This document shows positions 44,741 through 57,200 of a DNA stretch of 64,000 bases, in pieces. Under the pieces are notes generated by a model. It made no database searches. It was not told the origin of the DNA and saw only the letters and a program-made list of their open reading frames with translations. Origin of the DNA: Eupeodes corollae. Taxonomy: Eukaryota; Arthropoda; Insecta; Diptera; Syrphidae. Position numbers and translations under genes: made by a program. The stretch covers positions 44,651,946-44,715,945 of the forward strand of contig NC_079148.1 in assembly GCF_945859685.1 (NCBI RefSeq). Direction: 5' to 3'. The number at the start of each line of letters is the position of its first letter. Within the stretch, counting starts at the first letter, position 1.

Positions 44741-47520
44741 AACAAAAAATAAAAACATCTATAGACACAAGATAAACATTTTGTCTTCTGATAAACTTAA
44801 CTTTAAATATCTGATCCTATATATATAACATTATTATAATTGTCATAAATGTATGGATTTTGATACATTTCAATGAACCAAAATCTAATATTACGCGTTC
44901 TATAAACAGCTTAGCTCCTTTAAGAACTTAATACCTATATCACCCTTAACATGTCTATAATGTAACTTTCCCTTTTAGAGTACATAAGTGAGAACATACT
45001 CATGAAGTAGGGATTTACGTACCCATTTACATATCAGGAAGACGATGCAAAATAATTTGCCTGTTTCTTTTGACACCCTTATTCACAGTCATACCATAAA
45101 GTTATCCTACTCGTTTATGTACTCCATATTACCACACATGATACACCCTACACAGGTAGCTACAAATGAAGGAGCTAAGCCACAATCTCAACTTAACCTG
45201 CATCTAATGCATTGCATATTATGTATGTATGCACAGCAAGTTGCACTCTATTTGCAGTTTATTTCTGCTCCTTCCAGATGCGTCATCATTCAGTCTCAAA
45301 CTCTTTCCGACTTCGACTTCAAGTGCTTAAACCTTTCCTTCATATGTAATTTACCTGAATAAATTTGTACTTAAAAAGGAGAAAAATACGAAGAAAAAGT
45401 ATGACAGTGTACTTCCAGTGTAACACTTCAAACAAACGTGTACACAAATATCTTTGTTTTGTTGAGTGCCTCTATTCGTTCAGAGTCCTTTTCTGGTTAA
45501 TGTCCTCCTAAAATGTCATTCTATGCAAAATACTTTCCTGTTTCCTGACAAAATTTTACACACCTACGCATTTTTGGTATGAAAAGAAAATAATTCTACA
45601 CAGGAGCTAGGGACAATGCGCAACCCTTTTTTGATGTTTTAAATCTCACTTGTCGACCTGCCGTGTTGCATAAGCCATGTCCTAAGTTGTGACCTTAAAG
45701 GAAGTTGCAAAACATTGAGAAGGTTGTTATTCTGGCCCAATTGGTGCGTCATTCTGTATTTTTAAAAATACGTAGGATTAATATAAATATTTCGAACTTT
45801 TTTTTACGCTTTTTTAAAAGAGATTTCTGTGTTTCTCGGTCAGTTTGTGTGGTTGTTGTTGTTTATCCTGTGGAAGGACAAAACGATGGTATTTTTAGTT
45901 AGTTTGGTTTGGTGTGCTCACCGAGATGCGACACCTGAATGCTTTTTAGGGGTGAATTGAAGGAATATCCTGTTGATATTTTTTTTTTCATCTCAAAACC
46001 ATATTAAAGAAATGTCAAGACTAACGACTTGCAGTCCAAAAAAAAGGACTCTCTTATTTTTTGTGTTTTATACCCTTAAAGTTACCGTAATGCTTATATG
46101 GTTGATAGAATATGAATTGGAATTATTTTATTAGACCATCAGCAAGGCACAGGAAGATAATGGGTTTCTTCCTGTTGAGACTGGATCTCTTCCTTTTCCT
46201 CTTCGTCGTCGTTTCTTATTTGGTTGGTTTCACAAAATTCCCTGCCAATGCACACAAATTCTATTAGAAGGTTTGAAGGTATATAATGGAATTTGTAATA
46301 GGTATGGAATAAAGTGGTGATGACATTCCAGGTGTGGAATGGAAGATGAATTTTCACAAAAAGGATTTGATTTAATTTTAAGGAATGAAAATTGATTTAT
46401 TTTAACTTTGAAGGCAAAGTGAATTGAAATTGAGTTCAATTACTTAAGCTGTTGGTGTGAAAGATATTTTTTTTTGCTTATTAACTTCTAGAAATGAATA
46501 AGTTTATATTTTGAGCAAATCTTAGATATAATTTGAAGATACTTAACTTAAAAAAAAATTCTGTAGGAGAGTATAAACACGTTACAGAATTTAACTACGG
46601 CTAAAAGTTTGATGCCAAAATAGTATCCCTTCATTGTACTATGCTGAAAGGACTTATCCAACTTCTCTTGTCAAGGCCTCATAAAAGTGCCATCTTTCGT
46701 GTGTTTTGGTTAATGAGAATTTATTGCTAATGTGTTTTACTTCAAGTCTTGTTTTCTCGTATCTTAGTCAAACTTTTGCTTTAATTAGCAATAATTTACT
46801 AAACACATAGATACACCTTCATCTTACTACCTTAACAGAGCACACATGTTCCCAGTTAAATAATTAGTTACTATAAATTAAGGGTCGTTGAGACGGAGGA
46901 TGTGCATGTACAACAAACAACATTCAACCAGAGAATTTGGTAATATGATATCAAAGTTTTGTTTGTTATTTTTCAATTATAATGTTTTTTCATTAGGCAA
47001 CAACAAAAAAAAAAGTTATCAAGTTCTATATTAATCGTTCTTCTAAAGTAGACACTCTAATTGGTATACAAAAGTTATAATTACTTATAGGTAATATATG
47101 TATAGTTAACTTCTTCACTAATGACTAAATAATTATGATGAAACTCAATACAATGTACATAACACGTAGGTGTAGAATTCATAAAATACTAATTAATAAG
47201 AACGAATAAAATAATCAAAGAAACTTATGAGAGCGAAAGCTCAATTTGTTTTCAAAGAAATAATAATTTATTTATTGCCTGGTATTATTAATAATTTTAA
47301 AGTGTGTTTGTGTGTGTTTTTTTAATTTCTCAGACACTAATAAAGCGATTTAAATATTTATTCCAAAAACATGGTTTAAAACTTTACCTTTGTCATAAAA
47401 TAGTTTAAAAATAATAACTAGGGTTATATAAAAACCCTGACACATAGTAACCAATGATATATATATATTAACCAATCCTACAAAATAATCTTGGCCTTAT
47501 AGTAGTAAGTAAGTAATTAA
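44741..47520. other. non-coding stretch
   Basis: AT-rich sequence with no recognisable gene, RT or repeat family. Open frames such as 45045-45362 lack any family signature. Confidence 0.5.
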
Positions 47521-47526
47521 TTTATT

Positions 47527-48570
47527 CAAATTATTTTTTTTTTTAATTCACAAGCATTCAAGGGGCTATTAGTACCCTTTTTATTTAAGCACAGTGCGAG
47601 CGTTAGGAAAATAGGGAAGGATTTAAAAGGAGATAACGGTGCACATTGGTCTTAACGTTCTGAACATCAAAATGCGAGGGAAAAACAGAGTTGGCCAAAG
47701 CATTCCACATTCTCGATGTGCGATTTAAGAAAGAATCTCTGTACTTGACAGTACGCCCGAAATTGAGCTCAAGGGTAAAATGATGAGCATTCATGGAAGT
47801 GCGAATATTACGGCTGAATTGTTTAAGGGTTGGAATGCAACTGGCTAATTCAACAGAACATTGTTTGTAAAAATATCTATAAAATAACGAAAGGCATGAA
47901 ACATTACGACGGTGTTCTAGCGATGTAAATGTTTCGATTATAGTTCTGTCGCCTATCATTTTTAAAGCCCTTTTTTGAACTCTATCCAACAGATTTAAAC
48001 TTGTTTTGGGGGCACCTGCCTAGATGTGCGAATTTTATTCAAGCTTTGTTCGGATAAAAGCTTTGTAGATTATAGCCAGATCAGGAGGGGTGACAAATTT
48101 CTTGCATCTTCGGAGAAATCCTAAGCATTTTTGGCGATATCGAATATGTGATCATTCCATAAGAGGTGATCTGTGATATTCATACCGAGTACTGAAAGTT
48201 GATTAGTTTCCTGGATGCAAGTGCCGCTCATGGATAGCGGCATCGGGGGTGGGTTACGGTTTAACGACAGGAGACAGCATTGAGTTTTCGAAGCATTAAA
48301 TTTTACACGGTTTTTGATTCCCCATGGGACAATGCTGTCAAGATCAGAATTTAATGAGCTTATCATACGCTGCCGTTTAAATTGCACATCCGAAGGACAA
48401 GGATGTGAATCTAGAAACGAATATGAAAAGCTGAGGGTACTGTCGTCGGAGAAACAGTTTACAAAACATTTTATAGAATTTTTGAATTTAGATGCTATGG
48501 CTATGCCATCAGCCAGGTTGACAAAAAAATTAAGGAAACATCTTTCAAAAATGTACCTAATATTTTCCAA
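47527..48570 (-). mobile_element. family A-related non-LTR retrotransposon, copy 3 (different subfamily)
   Basis: A poly(T) run at 47529-47542 is the poly(A) tail of a minus-strand insertion. Upstream in the element's direction: [20 protein letters not shown] (FADD changed to FSDD, near 48450), NASKTQCCLLSLNRNPPPMP, NQLSVLGMNITDHLLWNDHI, then MDRVQKRALKMIGDRTIIET and SLFYRYFYKQCSVELASCIP. It is clearly more diverged from copies 1, 2 and 4 than they are from one another. It is 5'-truncated near 48570. Confidence 0.87.
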
Positions 48571-49080
48571 TCATGCTCGTTAAGGATATTTATAGTCGCT
48601 TGTATAGGGTAAAGTATTTTTCCCGAAAGAGTAGCGTCTTTGAGTTTTAAATATTGCACAGATTCCAATGAAATGTAGACAATCTTCTTTTGATTTTAAG
48701 TTGCACAGCGTACAGAATTGGTTAAAACTACCATTAGAAGGACTTCCATTTAAGTTGAGAACTTCACATCTTGCTTTAAGGATTAGAAATATCTTCATAA
48801 CTCAGTGAATCCTTGAAATGATTTCTGGCACCAAGATTATAGCTAAGGTGACTGTAGATTATTCTACAGTCTTGAGCTTCTTTACCAGTGAATGCCTCAT
48901 TATGTCGTCATTTTTCTCTATAATGCAGTACATTTGTTCTTTCACATGGTTTACATTCCTGAAATCATCATCCAATCTCCCTACACACTCATTGCCAACA
49001 GACTGCCATATTGCAAACCAATTCTTGTTTCTCAGATCATATAAACGAAGTTTTTTTTTCGAAAGTCTTGTGCTTTGATG
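48571..49080 (-). pseudogene. C-terminal zinc-knuckle end of another non-LTR ORF2
   Basis: On the minus strand it reads YDLRNKNWFAIWQSVGNECV, then a stop, then ARCEVLNLNGSPSN and FCTLCNLKSKEDCLHFIGIC. The latter is a CxxC-x(8)-HFxxxC-type motif as found at the end of several arthropod non-LTR polymerases. It abuts copy 3 head to tail, so copy 3 may have inserted next to or into it. Confidence 0.65.
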
Positions 49081-49144
49081 ACTTTGATGATGTAGTCAGC
49101 TTAAGGGCTAAGAATAGACTAATACTTATCTGACAAATAAAAAG

Positions 49145-49720
49145 CCTTTGTTAAAAATGACCTTGTGTATAAAATGATTTTAGCTGTAAAACAATACGCT
49201 TCAAAAAATAACCTTGATAACAAAATATCATGTGTTACAAATAAAGTGGGTTAAAAAAAAGACTGGGTTTCCTTGGTTTGAAAATAATCTACAAAGGTAA
49301 CATAATAAACTAGATCATAAAAATCTGGGTAACCAAATAGCTTCGGCCACAAATTAAGTTCCGTTAAAATATAACCTCGATTATTAATTAAACTATGTTT
49401 AAAAATAACGTGAGTAAAAAACACAACCTAATCGTAAAATACCCAGGTTAAAGGTGGGTGAAAAATAACTTGAGTTTTAAAACAACATAAGTTGCAAATA
49501 ATAAAGGTAACAAAATAACCTAGGTTTATAAATTTGGGTAATAAACAAAAATGGTTTAAAAAGTGGTTTGAAATAACGTGGGTAACAAAAAATACCGTGT
49601 TAGGTTCAAAATAACCTTAGTCAAAAATTTAACTGGGCTATTAAATAACCTAGGTTAAAAATAGGATGGGTAGAAAAATTACCAGATTTACAAATTAACC
49701 AGGGTTTTGAAATAAGGCTT
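49145..49720. repeat. degenerate minisatellite with AACCTAGGTT-like palindromic unit
   Basis: About 575 bp of a degenerate unit, roughly 17-20 bp long: (A)AAATAACCTNGGTTAAAA. Clear units are at 49518 (AAATAACCTAGGTT) and 49644 (AATAACCTAGGTTAAAAATA), with many mutated versions between (AACCTTGA, AACGTGGGT, ACCAGGGTT). No coding. Confidence 0.7.
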
Positions 49721-50109
49721 AAGGCAGTAACTACTATAAAGTATTGACTCCCTACAGTGGCTCATATTTTCCAAACAATGTTAAATTCACTTGAAAAAGG
49801 TCCTACATTTTATTCGTCAGTGAAAAACTGAGTCCTATAATTAATTTTGAACTTTGAAGCAAGAGTTCTCGTACGGATACGCTAGCTTTATATTAAGTAT
49901 TAAATTCTATTTTTCAAAAACTGATATTTTAAAAGCAGGTCAATGTTAACATTTGTGTCTTAATTATGATCTTAAAAATGGCTATTATGGACGAAAAACT
50001 GCATTTAAATTTTTTTTATTTTACTACGTATCTCTGCTCTGATGTCATGACGATATGCCACCTACAGTCAATGAAGACGTTACAAACTGAAGCACTTCCA
50101 CAAATTGTA

Positions 50110-52600
50110 TTGTATTGATCAGAACGGCAAAAAGACTTTACTATAAAAATAAACTTGGTTCTTAAACTTCTGACAAAAAATTATGGAAAAACCTGCGTGA
50201 AATCGGTATTGGCAAACAATCTAAAAAGCCTGTTGGTGACATCGATTGTGATGCTCTTAACAAAAAGTTTACGTCCATGCCCTTAAACGTTGCTTCACCC
50301 GTTCATTTCCTTACTGAGGAGGAATCAACTGCTTCAGCAGGTTTCTGAGTTTTCTTAAAATACAAGAGGAAGACATTGTGGAGGCTAAAATATCGATTAA
50401 ATCTAATGCTACTGGCCTAGACCAAATGGACCCTAAGTTCTTGAGACTACTGCTTCCATCTATACTGCGCTATATAACTTACATATTTAACAGCATATTG
50501 ACTGCTTCCAAGTTTCCTTTAGAATTTTTTTTTTTTATAATAAGCGCACACTCAAGGGGATATATTACCCTTATTATGTAGACACAGTGTGAGCACTAGG
50601 AAAGGGAGAGAGGGGTTTTGAATTCCTGAATATTGCAATGGCTGGGAAAGAAAGAGTGTGGCAAGGCATTCCACATTCGCATAGTACGGCTAAAGAACGA
50701 ATCTCTGTACTTGACAGTACGACCGAAGATGGGCTCGAGGGTATATTGATGAGCATTCCTAGAAGCGCGAGTATTACGGTTGAACTGTTTAAGAGGAGGA
50801 ATGCAGCTGGCTATTTCTCTAGAGCATAAACCATTAAAATAACGGTAAAAGAGAGTGAGACAAGAACCATTTCGACGATGTTCAAGTGACGTAAATGATC
50901 TTATGATGGTAATATCACCAATCAATCTAAATACTATCCAAGAGGCTTAAGTAAGTTGCAGGAGCACCAGCCCAGAGATGGGAGTTATACTTGCGTTGGA
51001 CGTATATATAAGTCTTGTAAATAACAGCCAGATCAAAGGGGGAGAAAAACTTCTTGCATCGCCTTAGAAAATCCCAACATCTTGCGGCATTTTTGGCGAC
51101 ATCGCGTATGTGATCGTTCCACAAAAGAATATCCAGATGTTCAGTTTCCTCGATGCAAGTGCCATTTATGGATAATGGCAGGGGGTATATTTCGCTTTAA
51201 CGATACAAGACAGCATTGCGTTTTCGAAGCATTAAATTCCACGCGGTTTCTTATTTCACATTGTACAATGCTGTTTAGGTCGGAATTTAATGAGCTTATC
51301 ATATTTTGTGGTTGCAGTTCCACATCCGGCGAAGAGGGATGTGAGTCTGAAAACGACAGACAGGAGATCATTAATAAAAATGAGAAAGAGTGTTGGATAT
51401 AGAACAGAGCCCTGGGGCACACCAGCATTTATTTTATGGTTTTCAGATATGAATCCATCCAATACAACTTGTATTGAACGATTCGAAAGGTAATTACTAA
51501 TCCAATGAAGCAGCGATTCATGAAAACCGAAAGCACGCATTTTTGATAAGAGAACCTGATGCCAAACCCTATCAAATGCTTTTGAAATATCTAGTGCAAT
51601 AATCTTACTTTCTCCAAAACTATTTAAAGAAGGGAAGAAGGCTAAGATTATTCCCATACCCAAAAAGCAAACAAATACTGCTACAGAATTTCGGCAGATT
51701 GCCATTCTTCCGTTTCTTTCGAAGGGGCTTGAAAAAACTATACTGGGGCCGATTCAATAATATCTTAAAACCAACAACCTGTACCTGTCAGTCTGGTTTT
51801 TGACCTAACCGCAGCTGCAAATCTGCCTTTCTTTTTGTAACTGATGAAATAAGAATGGCATTGGACAGTGATCATGTTACATTGCTACGAGTAACATTGT
51901 TAGATTATTCAAAGGCTTTTGATACTGTTAACCACTCAATTCTTAGAAGAAAGCTGCGAATTAACTTTAAGTCATGTAAGCTTGATCTTTCGATTCTCAG
52001 CGGAAGGCAAAAATGCGTGGTGACCAATGGATGCTCTTGCACATTTCTCAATGTTTTGAGTGGAGTGCCACAGGGATATATCCTTGGACCAATCATTTTC
52101 TTACTTAACATAAATGAGTTAATGCTGTTGAATAGTTCCATTGTTAAAGTCTATGGAAGTCTCCTCCTTCTTTAAGTCACTCAGAATTTCATCCCGATCA
52201 AAACTAAACTGAAACTTGCTAAGGCCCTGATACTATCAGTTGTGCTGTATGGGTGTGAAGTCTTTTGTAAACTAGACTGTGTGACTAGGCACAAATTTAT
52301 AGTTGCTTATAACAATATTGCCCGCTATATTTAAAATCTACGTCGTTATGATCACATATCGACTTTTGCGGTACGGATTTCTGGTTGTAGCATAGACAGC
52401 TTAATAAACTTTCGCTCTCTAAATTAACTGCATGAAATCATCCAAACACAACAACCTGATTATCTATACGGCAATCTGAATTTCCCTCATTCAACAAGGT
52501 CCTTGCTTTAATATTACAACGATACAATTTTCTAAATACTGAGTGTCAATTTTGTATTTTTGCCATTCGCTATGAGAAGAATAAGAAGCATAAGTAGATT
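50110..52600 (+). mobile_element. CR1/Jockey-type non-LTR retrotransposon, split by a nested insertion
   Basis: The first half (50150-50529) reads KKLWKNLREIGIGKQSKKPV, then ISIKSNATGLDQMDPKFLRL and SILTASKFPLE. The second half (51625-52600) continues KEGKKAKIIPIPKKQTN, ATEFRQIAILPFLSKGLEK, then LLDYSKAFDTVNHSILRRKL, NGCSCTFLNVLSGVPQGYIL. Near the end is QPDYLYGNLNFPHSTRS. The YADD segment is missing: the frame jumps after NINELMLLNSS. Stops and shifts are present. The halves are separated by a minus-strand family A LINE. Confidence 0.83.
50530..51622 (-). mobile_element. family A non-LTR retrotransposon, copy 4, nested inside another LINE
   Basis: Its poly(A) tail is the T run at 50527-50538. 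On the minus strand it reads [61 protein letters not shown] deletion removes the FADD box (junction near 51354). Then SSLNSDLNSIVQ, MIGDITIIRSFTSLEHRRNG and [12 protein letters not shown]. It is 5'-truncated at CTCCAAAAC (near 51620), after which the host LINE reading resumes. Confidence 0.88.
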
Positions 52601-55219
52601 TAAATTTTCACTTTTCAACTATTTGGCAAATAATTGATGTTAAATTTCCATTTCTTTATATAAATATGTAAATAGAAGTATATAAAACGAATTTTGCTGT
52701 TCAATTCTTTTAAATACTTCTGATATCAATATGAAATCGAATCAAACCTCAATTATGTATATTCAATGTTTTTTTCAACAAAAAAAATGAAATTTCAGAA
52801 CTGTCCCAAATTGATCGTAAAATATAAATTTCTCCCTGGCGTTTTTCAATTTGAAAATTTTGAGATGCATATTTTATCCCGCCCCAAGTCATAGCCGAAT
52901 GTGTTTCGCAAATGCAACTGATGTACACTTGCAATAATATTCAAATTGCGCGTTTCATCAAATTCATTTTCCTAACATCTTTCCCAGGGGAAAAATAATA
53001 CAGGTACACGTTACACACGACAAAATGTTATAAAAATATGAAAAGGAATAAAATATGAAAACTAAGGAGATATAAATGTTGCTACATTCCAAGAAAATAT
53101 AAACGAAAGAAATAAATCTGCCCGTCACTTTTATACCGTCTTGCGTTGCTTCAAGTCACATTTGATATTGCAAAAGGCTTGTCTTTTATTTTTCCAACAA
53201 ATTGAAGTTTTGGCATTAAATTTGGCTTGCTTCTGCTTTTGCTCCTGCTGTTGTGCCATGCAATAAGAATCTTCCCTAAACTATGCAAGATGAATATAAT
53301 GGAGGACGTAAACTAGAGACCTAGCTATGATGGTGGCAGAATTTTATTTCGTTTTTTCGGTTAGCATTGCATGCACCGCACCTTTACCTAGCTACGAATA
53401 TGTATTCGAACTCGGAGGACTCTCGGAATACACAGGTGAAATATATGCAAATTATGACACGAGGTGTTGTATAGTGTACACCATCTGGCATAACTAATGT
53501 CAGATTGTCAGCTAGAATTTGCCTGGTCTTTTTGTGTTTGGCTCTTTATAGGGTTTTTGTAGGGCTTGACGGTTTGACAGGATGTCTATGTCAAAGTTTT
53601 TGTTCGTATAGATACTTTTGGTGTTGGGAAGGGAGTACCTACATATATATTTTGTATTATTCTTTTTTTTTGTTGTTGTTTTGTCTTCTATGACAAAATA
53701 GGAAAATAGGAGGAGTATTGAGATATTGTTATAGACGAAAAATCTAAAATTCAATGCAATGCATTCATAGTTTGTTGTATTTTTTGTTGTTGTTTTCGCT
53801 CAATATGACGACTGACACTATCCCACACAGACACTCGAACTCCTAAAATTACAGTGCAACTAACAGGAAGTCTTTTTTTTCTTTTTATTCTCTATAAAGG
53901 TTAGGTTTGTGGGAACAAGGAACACTTGGGTAAAAAGTTAGAGGCACTATGACATTCAATGAATTCGTTTGCTGCATGAAAGTGACACATGTCACAGCCA
54001 CTGTATAACACGTGTGTTGTATATGTGTGTATGGTATACGGTCGGTCTTTTTGAATCCTCATCCGCTTCGCACAGTTAAAGTTCCCAATTGTAATTTGAA
54101 ATTGTGTCACCAGATGTAATCAAAAAGTTGTTTGCTTTGTGGCGAGATTCACAGGAAAATGGTGTGTGTGTATATTGGAAGTGTCATCCCTGTTAGTTTT
54201 CGACGCTAGAGGAATTGTGTAAATTGAGTGGATATATCTAGTTTTCTTCTTAATTTTTAAATTAATGTTATTTTGCTTTTCAAGCAGATAGAGATTTTAT
54301 GAAGGTTGTCATTTGTTAACTGGAATATCAAACGCAACGTAATTATCAGTTTCAAGGATTTTATTGTCCGGAATTTAAGAAAATTCTTTAAACAAATTAA
54401 TTAATTGAAGTTTTTCCGATCGAAACCTAATTTGATTTTACTCGAAAAAGTTTTTAAAAGCTCTCGCTGTTTGATGACTTTTTAAAATGCATGAATTTCA
54501 AAAGCATTTAGATATAGATAGGTTTTTCCAAGGACATGAATGTTGAGATTTGTTTAAGTTTAAGATATCAAAGGCATATTCAAGATAAAATTAGATAAGT
54601 TCAAATATTTATTTATGCACTCGACTTTTTGTTAAGTGATTTCTTAACTCAAATGGAATTTTCTTCTTATGAATTAAGTTCTCAATTTTTGCTTTGAACA
54701 TTCCAATTCTATAGATTTATGTGTTTCCTTACACGTGTAATGGTACAAACATAAACATAAATATAATGTTCAATTCATTTGAGAATATAATTTATTTCTC
54801 TGTAGAACTTTTAATAAATATATGAAACAAAAATATTATGTATTTACAAAGAGTTGAAATTAGAACAATGAAATCTCTTGTGAATCACGTCCTATACCAT
54901 GATAACCCTCAGGGTTTCATGTAAATGGAGTTGAAGTACAGCATATACCTAAATATAAAAGCCAAGTATAGGTGAAAGGTGATATTGATTATTTCCCAAT
55001 GGTACATAAATAATTTTCCTAGGTATTTCCTTCGAATCAAAGGTGAACAATGAAAGAGTTGTTAATACGAGTACATATACATAGAAATCAATTCATACGT
55101 AGAGTTTAGTATTTCTATAACTTTTAAGGACATAACAAAATAAGGGTGATATTTCAATTTATTGAATTTAATTCCTTCATTCAAGAAAAGGATGCATTTT
55201 TTTCAAAATTAAAAAAAGA
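52601..55219. other. non-coding stretch
   Basis: AT-rich with no recognisable gene or repeat. Several frames near 53500-53760 overlap on opposite strands and carry no motif. Confidence 0.5.
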
Positions 55220-55286
55220 AGCTGGGATGTGCCGCATACTGATAACTTACCATCCGTTCCCGACTGTCTTCTTTTCAAAAAGTTTA
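55220..55286. repeat. short interspersed repeat, copy 2
   Basis: GCTGGGATGTGCCGCATACT, GATAACTTACCATCCGT, then CCCGACTGTC, directly after an A-rich run. It matches copy 1 at 28075-28147 in the same orientation. Confidence 0.5.
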
Positions 55287-55659
55287 ATAAAATATTAATA
55301 ACAGCTTTAAGCCAATATCTTTCTTTGATCTCATAGTATTTAAGTCTAAAACCAACTCTTAACAGTTTAAAAAAAAAGCTTTCAAGTAACATATTTTCTG
55401 TTTGATTAACATAAAGTAAGTAACAATATTTTGTTTGTTTAAGATATTTTTAGCCAAAATCCAGTTTTACAAGTTTATAACATTTTTAAAAGTTGTTATT
55501 TCTTATACAAAAAAAATCGAATGGATTTTTTCAAAGAACATTCGTTAACAGCAAAATTTTACATATAATGAAATAATATTGGAGTTAAAGCCTTTATTTA
55601 TTCTCGGGATGTTCTAATAAAACTGAATATTTGTGTAGATTTTTATTTTTGACTTTTTA

Positions 55660-57200
55660 AAACATTTGCAAAATGTTAAAAACAGAGACGAAAGTGGAAA
55701 CATCATAGTGGAACCGCAGTCAATGCTGATTCTATGAAAGGACCACTTCTGCAGACTGTATAACGGCGTCGACGAACTGAATTCCGCATAGACGACGAAA
55801 GCCAACAATCCCGTCCTCCCGACTGAGACGAAGTAAAGATTGCTATATCTTAGCTGAAGTCTAATAAAGCCACTGGAGCGGATGGCTCCAATGCCGAGCT
55901 CTTAAAAGCAACTGGAGATAAGATGGTTAGGATCATGAACCAACTTATCTGTAATATATGGTCGGAAGAAAGCATGCCCGATGAATGGATCCTCAGTATT
56001 GTTCGCCCGATCCTGAAAAAAGGAGACCCTCTAAACTGCACCAACTATAGAGGAATTAGTCTACTTAACATAGTCTATAAAATCTTCTCTGTCGTAATAT
56101 GTGAACGTCTAAAGCACATCGTCGATAACCTGATAGGTCCTTATCAGTGTGGTTTTAGACCAGTCGATATTCACATTACGGTAGATCCTGGAAAAAACCC
56201 AAGAACACAAAATCGACACCTAACATCTTTTCATCGATTTCAAGGCCGCATAAGAAAGCCTCTACAAGAACGAGCTGTATAGAGCCATGTCTATAGTTTT
56301 GACAACCCTGCCAAACTCGTCCGTTTGTTCAGGACGACTATGGAAAAATCACGCTGCTCCATAAAGGTTGGAAACAACTTAACAGAACCTTTCGATGTCA
56401 AAAAAGGTTTTAGACAAGGTGATGCGCTGTCATGTGAATTTTTTAACATCGTGCTTGAAAGAATAGTGCAGAGCTCAAACGTCAACACTAGAAGCACTAT
56501 CTTTCAAAAGTCTGTCGAATGACTCAGCGTGATGTCAATGGGGCTTTTGTGAGTATTGAGGCAGAGGCGGCAAAAATGGGTTTAACGGTTAATGAGGGAA
56601 AAACAAAGTACATGCTGTCGTCAAGAAAGAACATACAACACCGACGTTCTGGTCAAAACGTCACCATCGACAGACGCAACTTTCAGGTAGTCAAGGACTT
56701 CGTCTACCTAGGCTCCGCTGTAAACGCAGAAAACAAAACCAGCGCTTAGATCAAAAGAAGAATAACTCTTGCTAACCGCTGTTTCTTTAGGCTAAGAAAG
56801 CAAATGTTACCAAAACCCTCTCTCGAAAGACCAAAGTGTCGCTATATAAGACTTATCATACCCGTCCTGCTATACGGTGCAGAAGCATGGACTATGACAA
56901 AAGCAAAAAAAAAAAATTTGTTCGTGTAATCAACGGTCCCGTATACATCGAGGAAGACGAGCTGCACGAGCCGTACAGTGACGTAGACTTAGCCAGAAGG
57001 GTAAGTCTTCGAATCCACAGGAAAGCGAAGTAGAGAAAGACCTCTAATCAGGTGACACGTACAAGTGGAAAGTGACCTCACCTAATTTTGAGCTCGAAAC
57101 TGGAGATATCTATGTAGGGACCGAGCTAGATGAAGAAGTTTGTTGGGTGACGCCCTCACACAGGACTCTATCGCCACCTTAAGTAAGTAAGTTAGTAATT
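55660..57200 (+). mobile_element. RTE-like non-LTR retrotransposon, copy 2, broken
   Basis: The frames read KSNKATGADGSNAELLKATG, then [70 protein letters not shown]. After FQKSVE it goes straight to TQRDVNGAFVSIEAEAAKMG, so the YADD active-site box is deleted. It continues TVNEGKTKYMLSS, FVYLGSAVNAENKTSA, GPVYIEEDE. Its 3' end matches copy 1 (GAGCTCGAAACTGGAGA) and finishes in TAAGTAAGTAAG at 57180-57191. Confidence 0.86.

Noticed and set aside
45045..45362. 105-codon plus ORF
   Set aside because: No motif, no conserved neighbour, and composition typical of chance frames.
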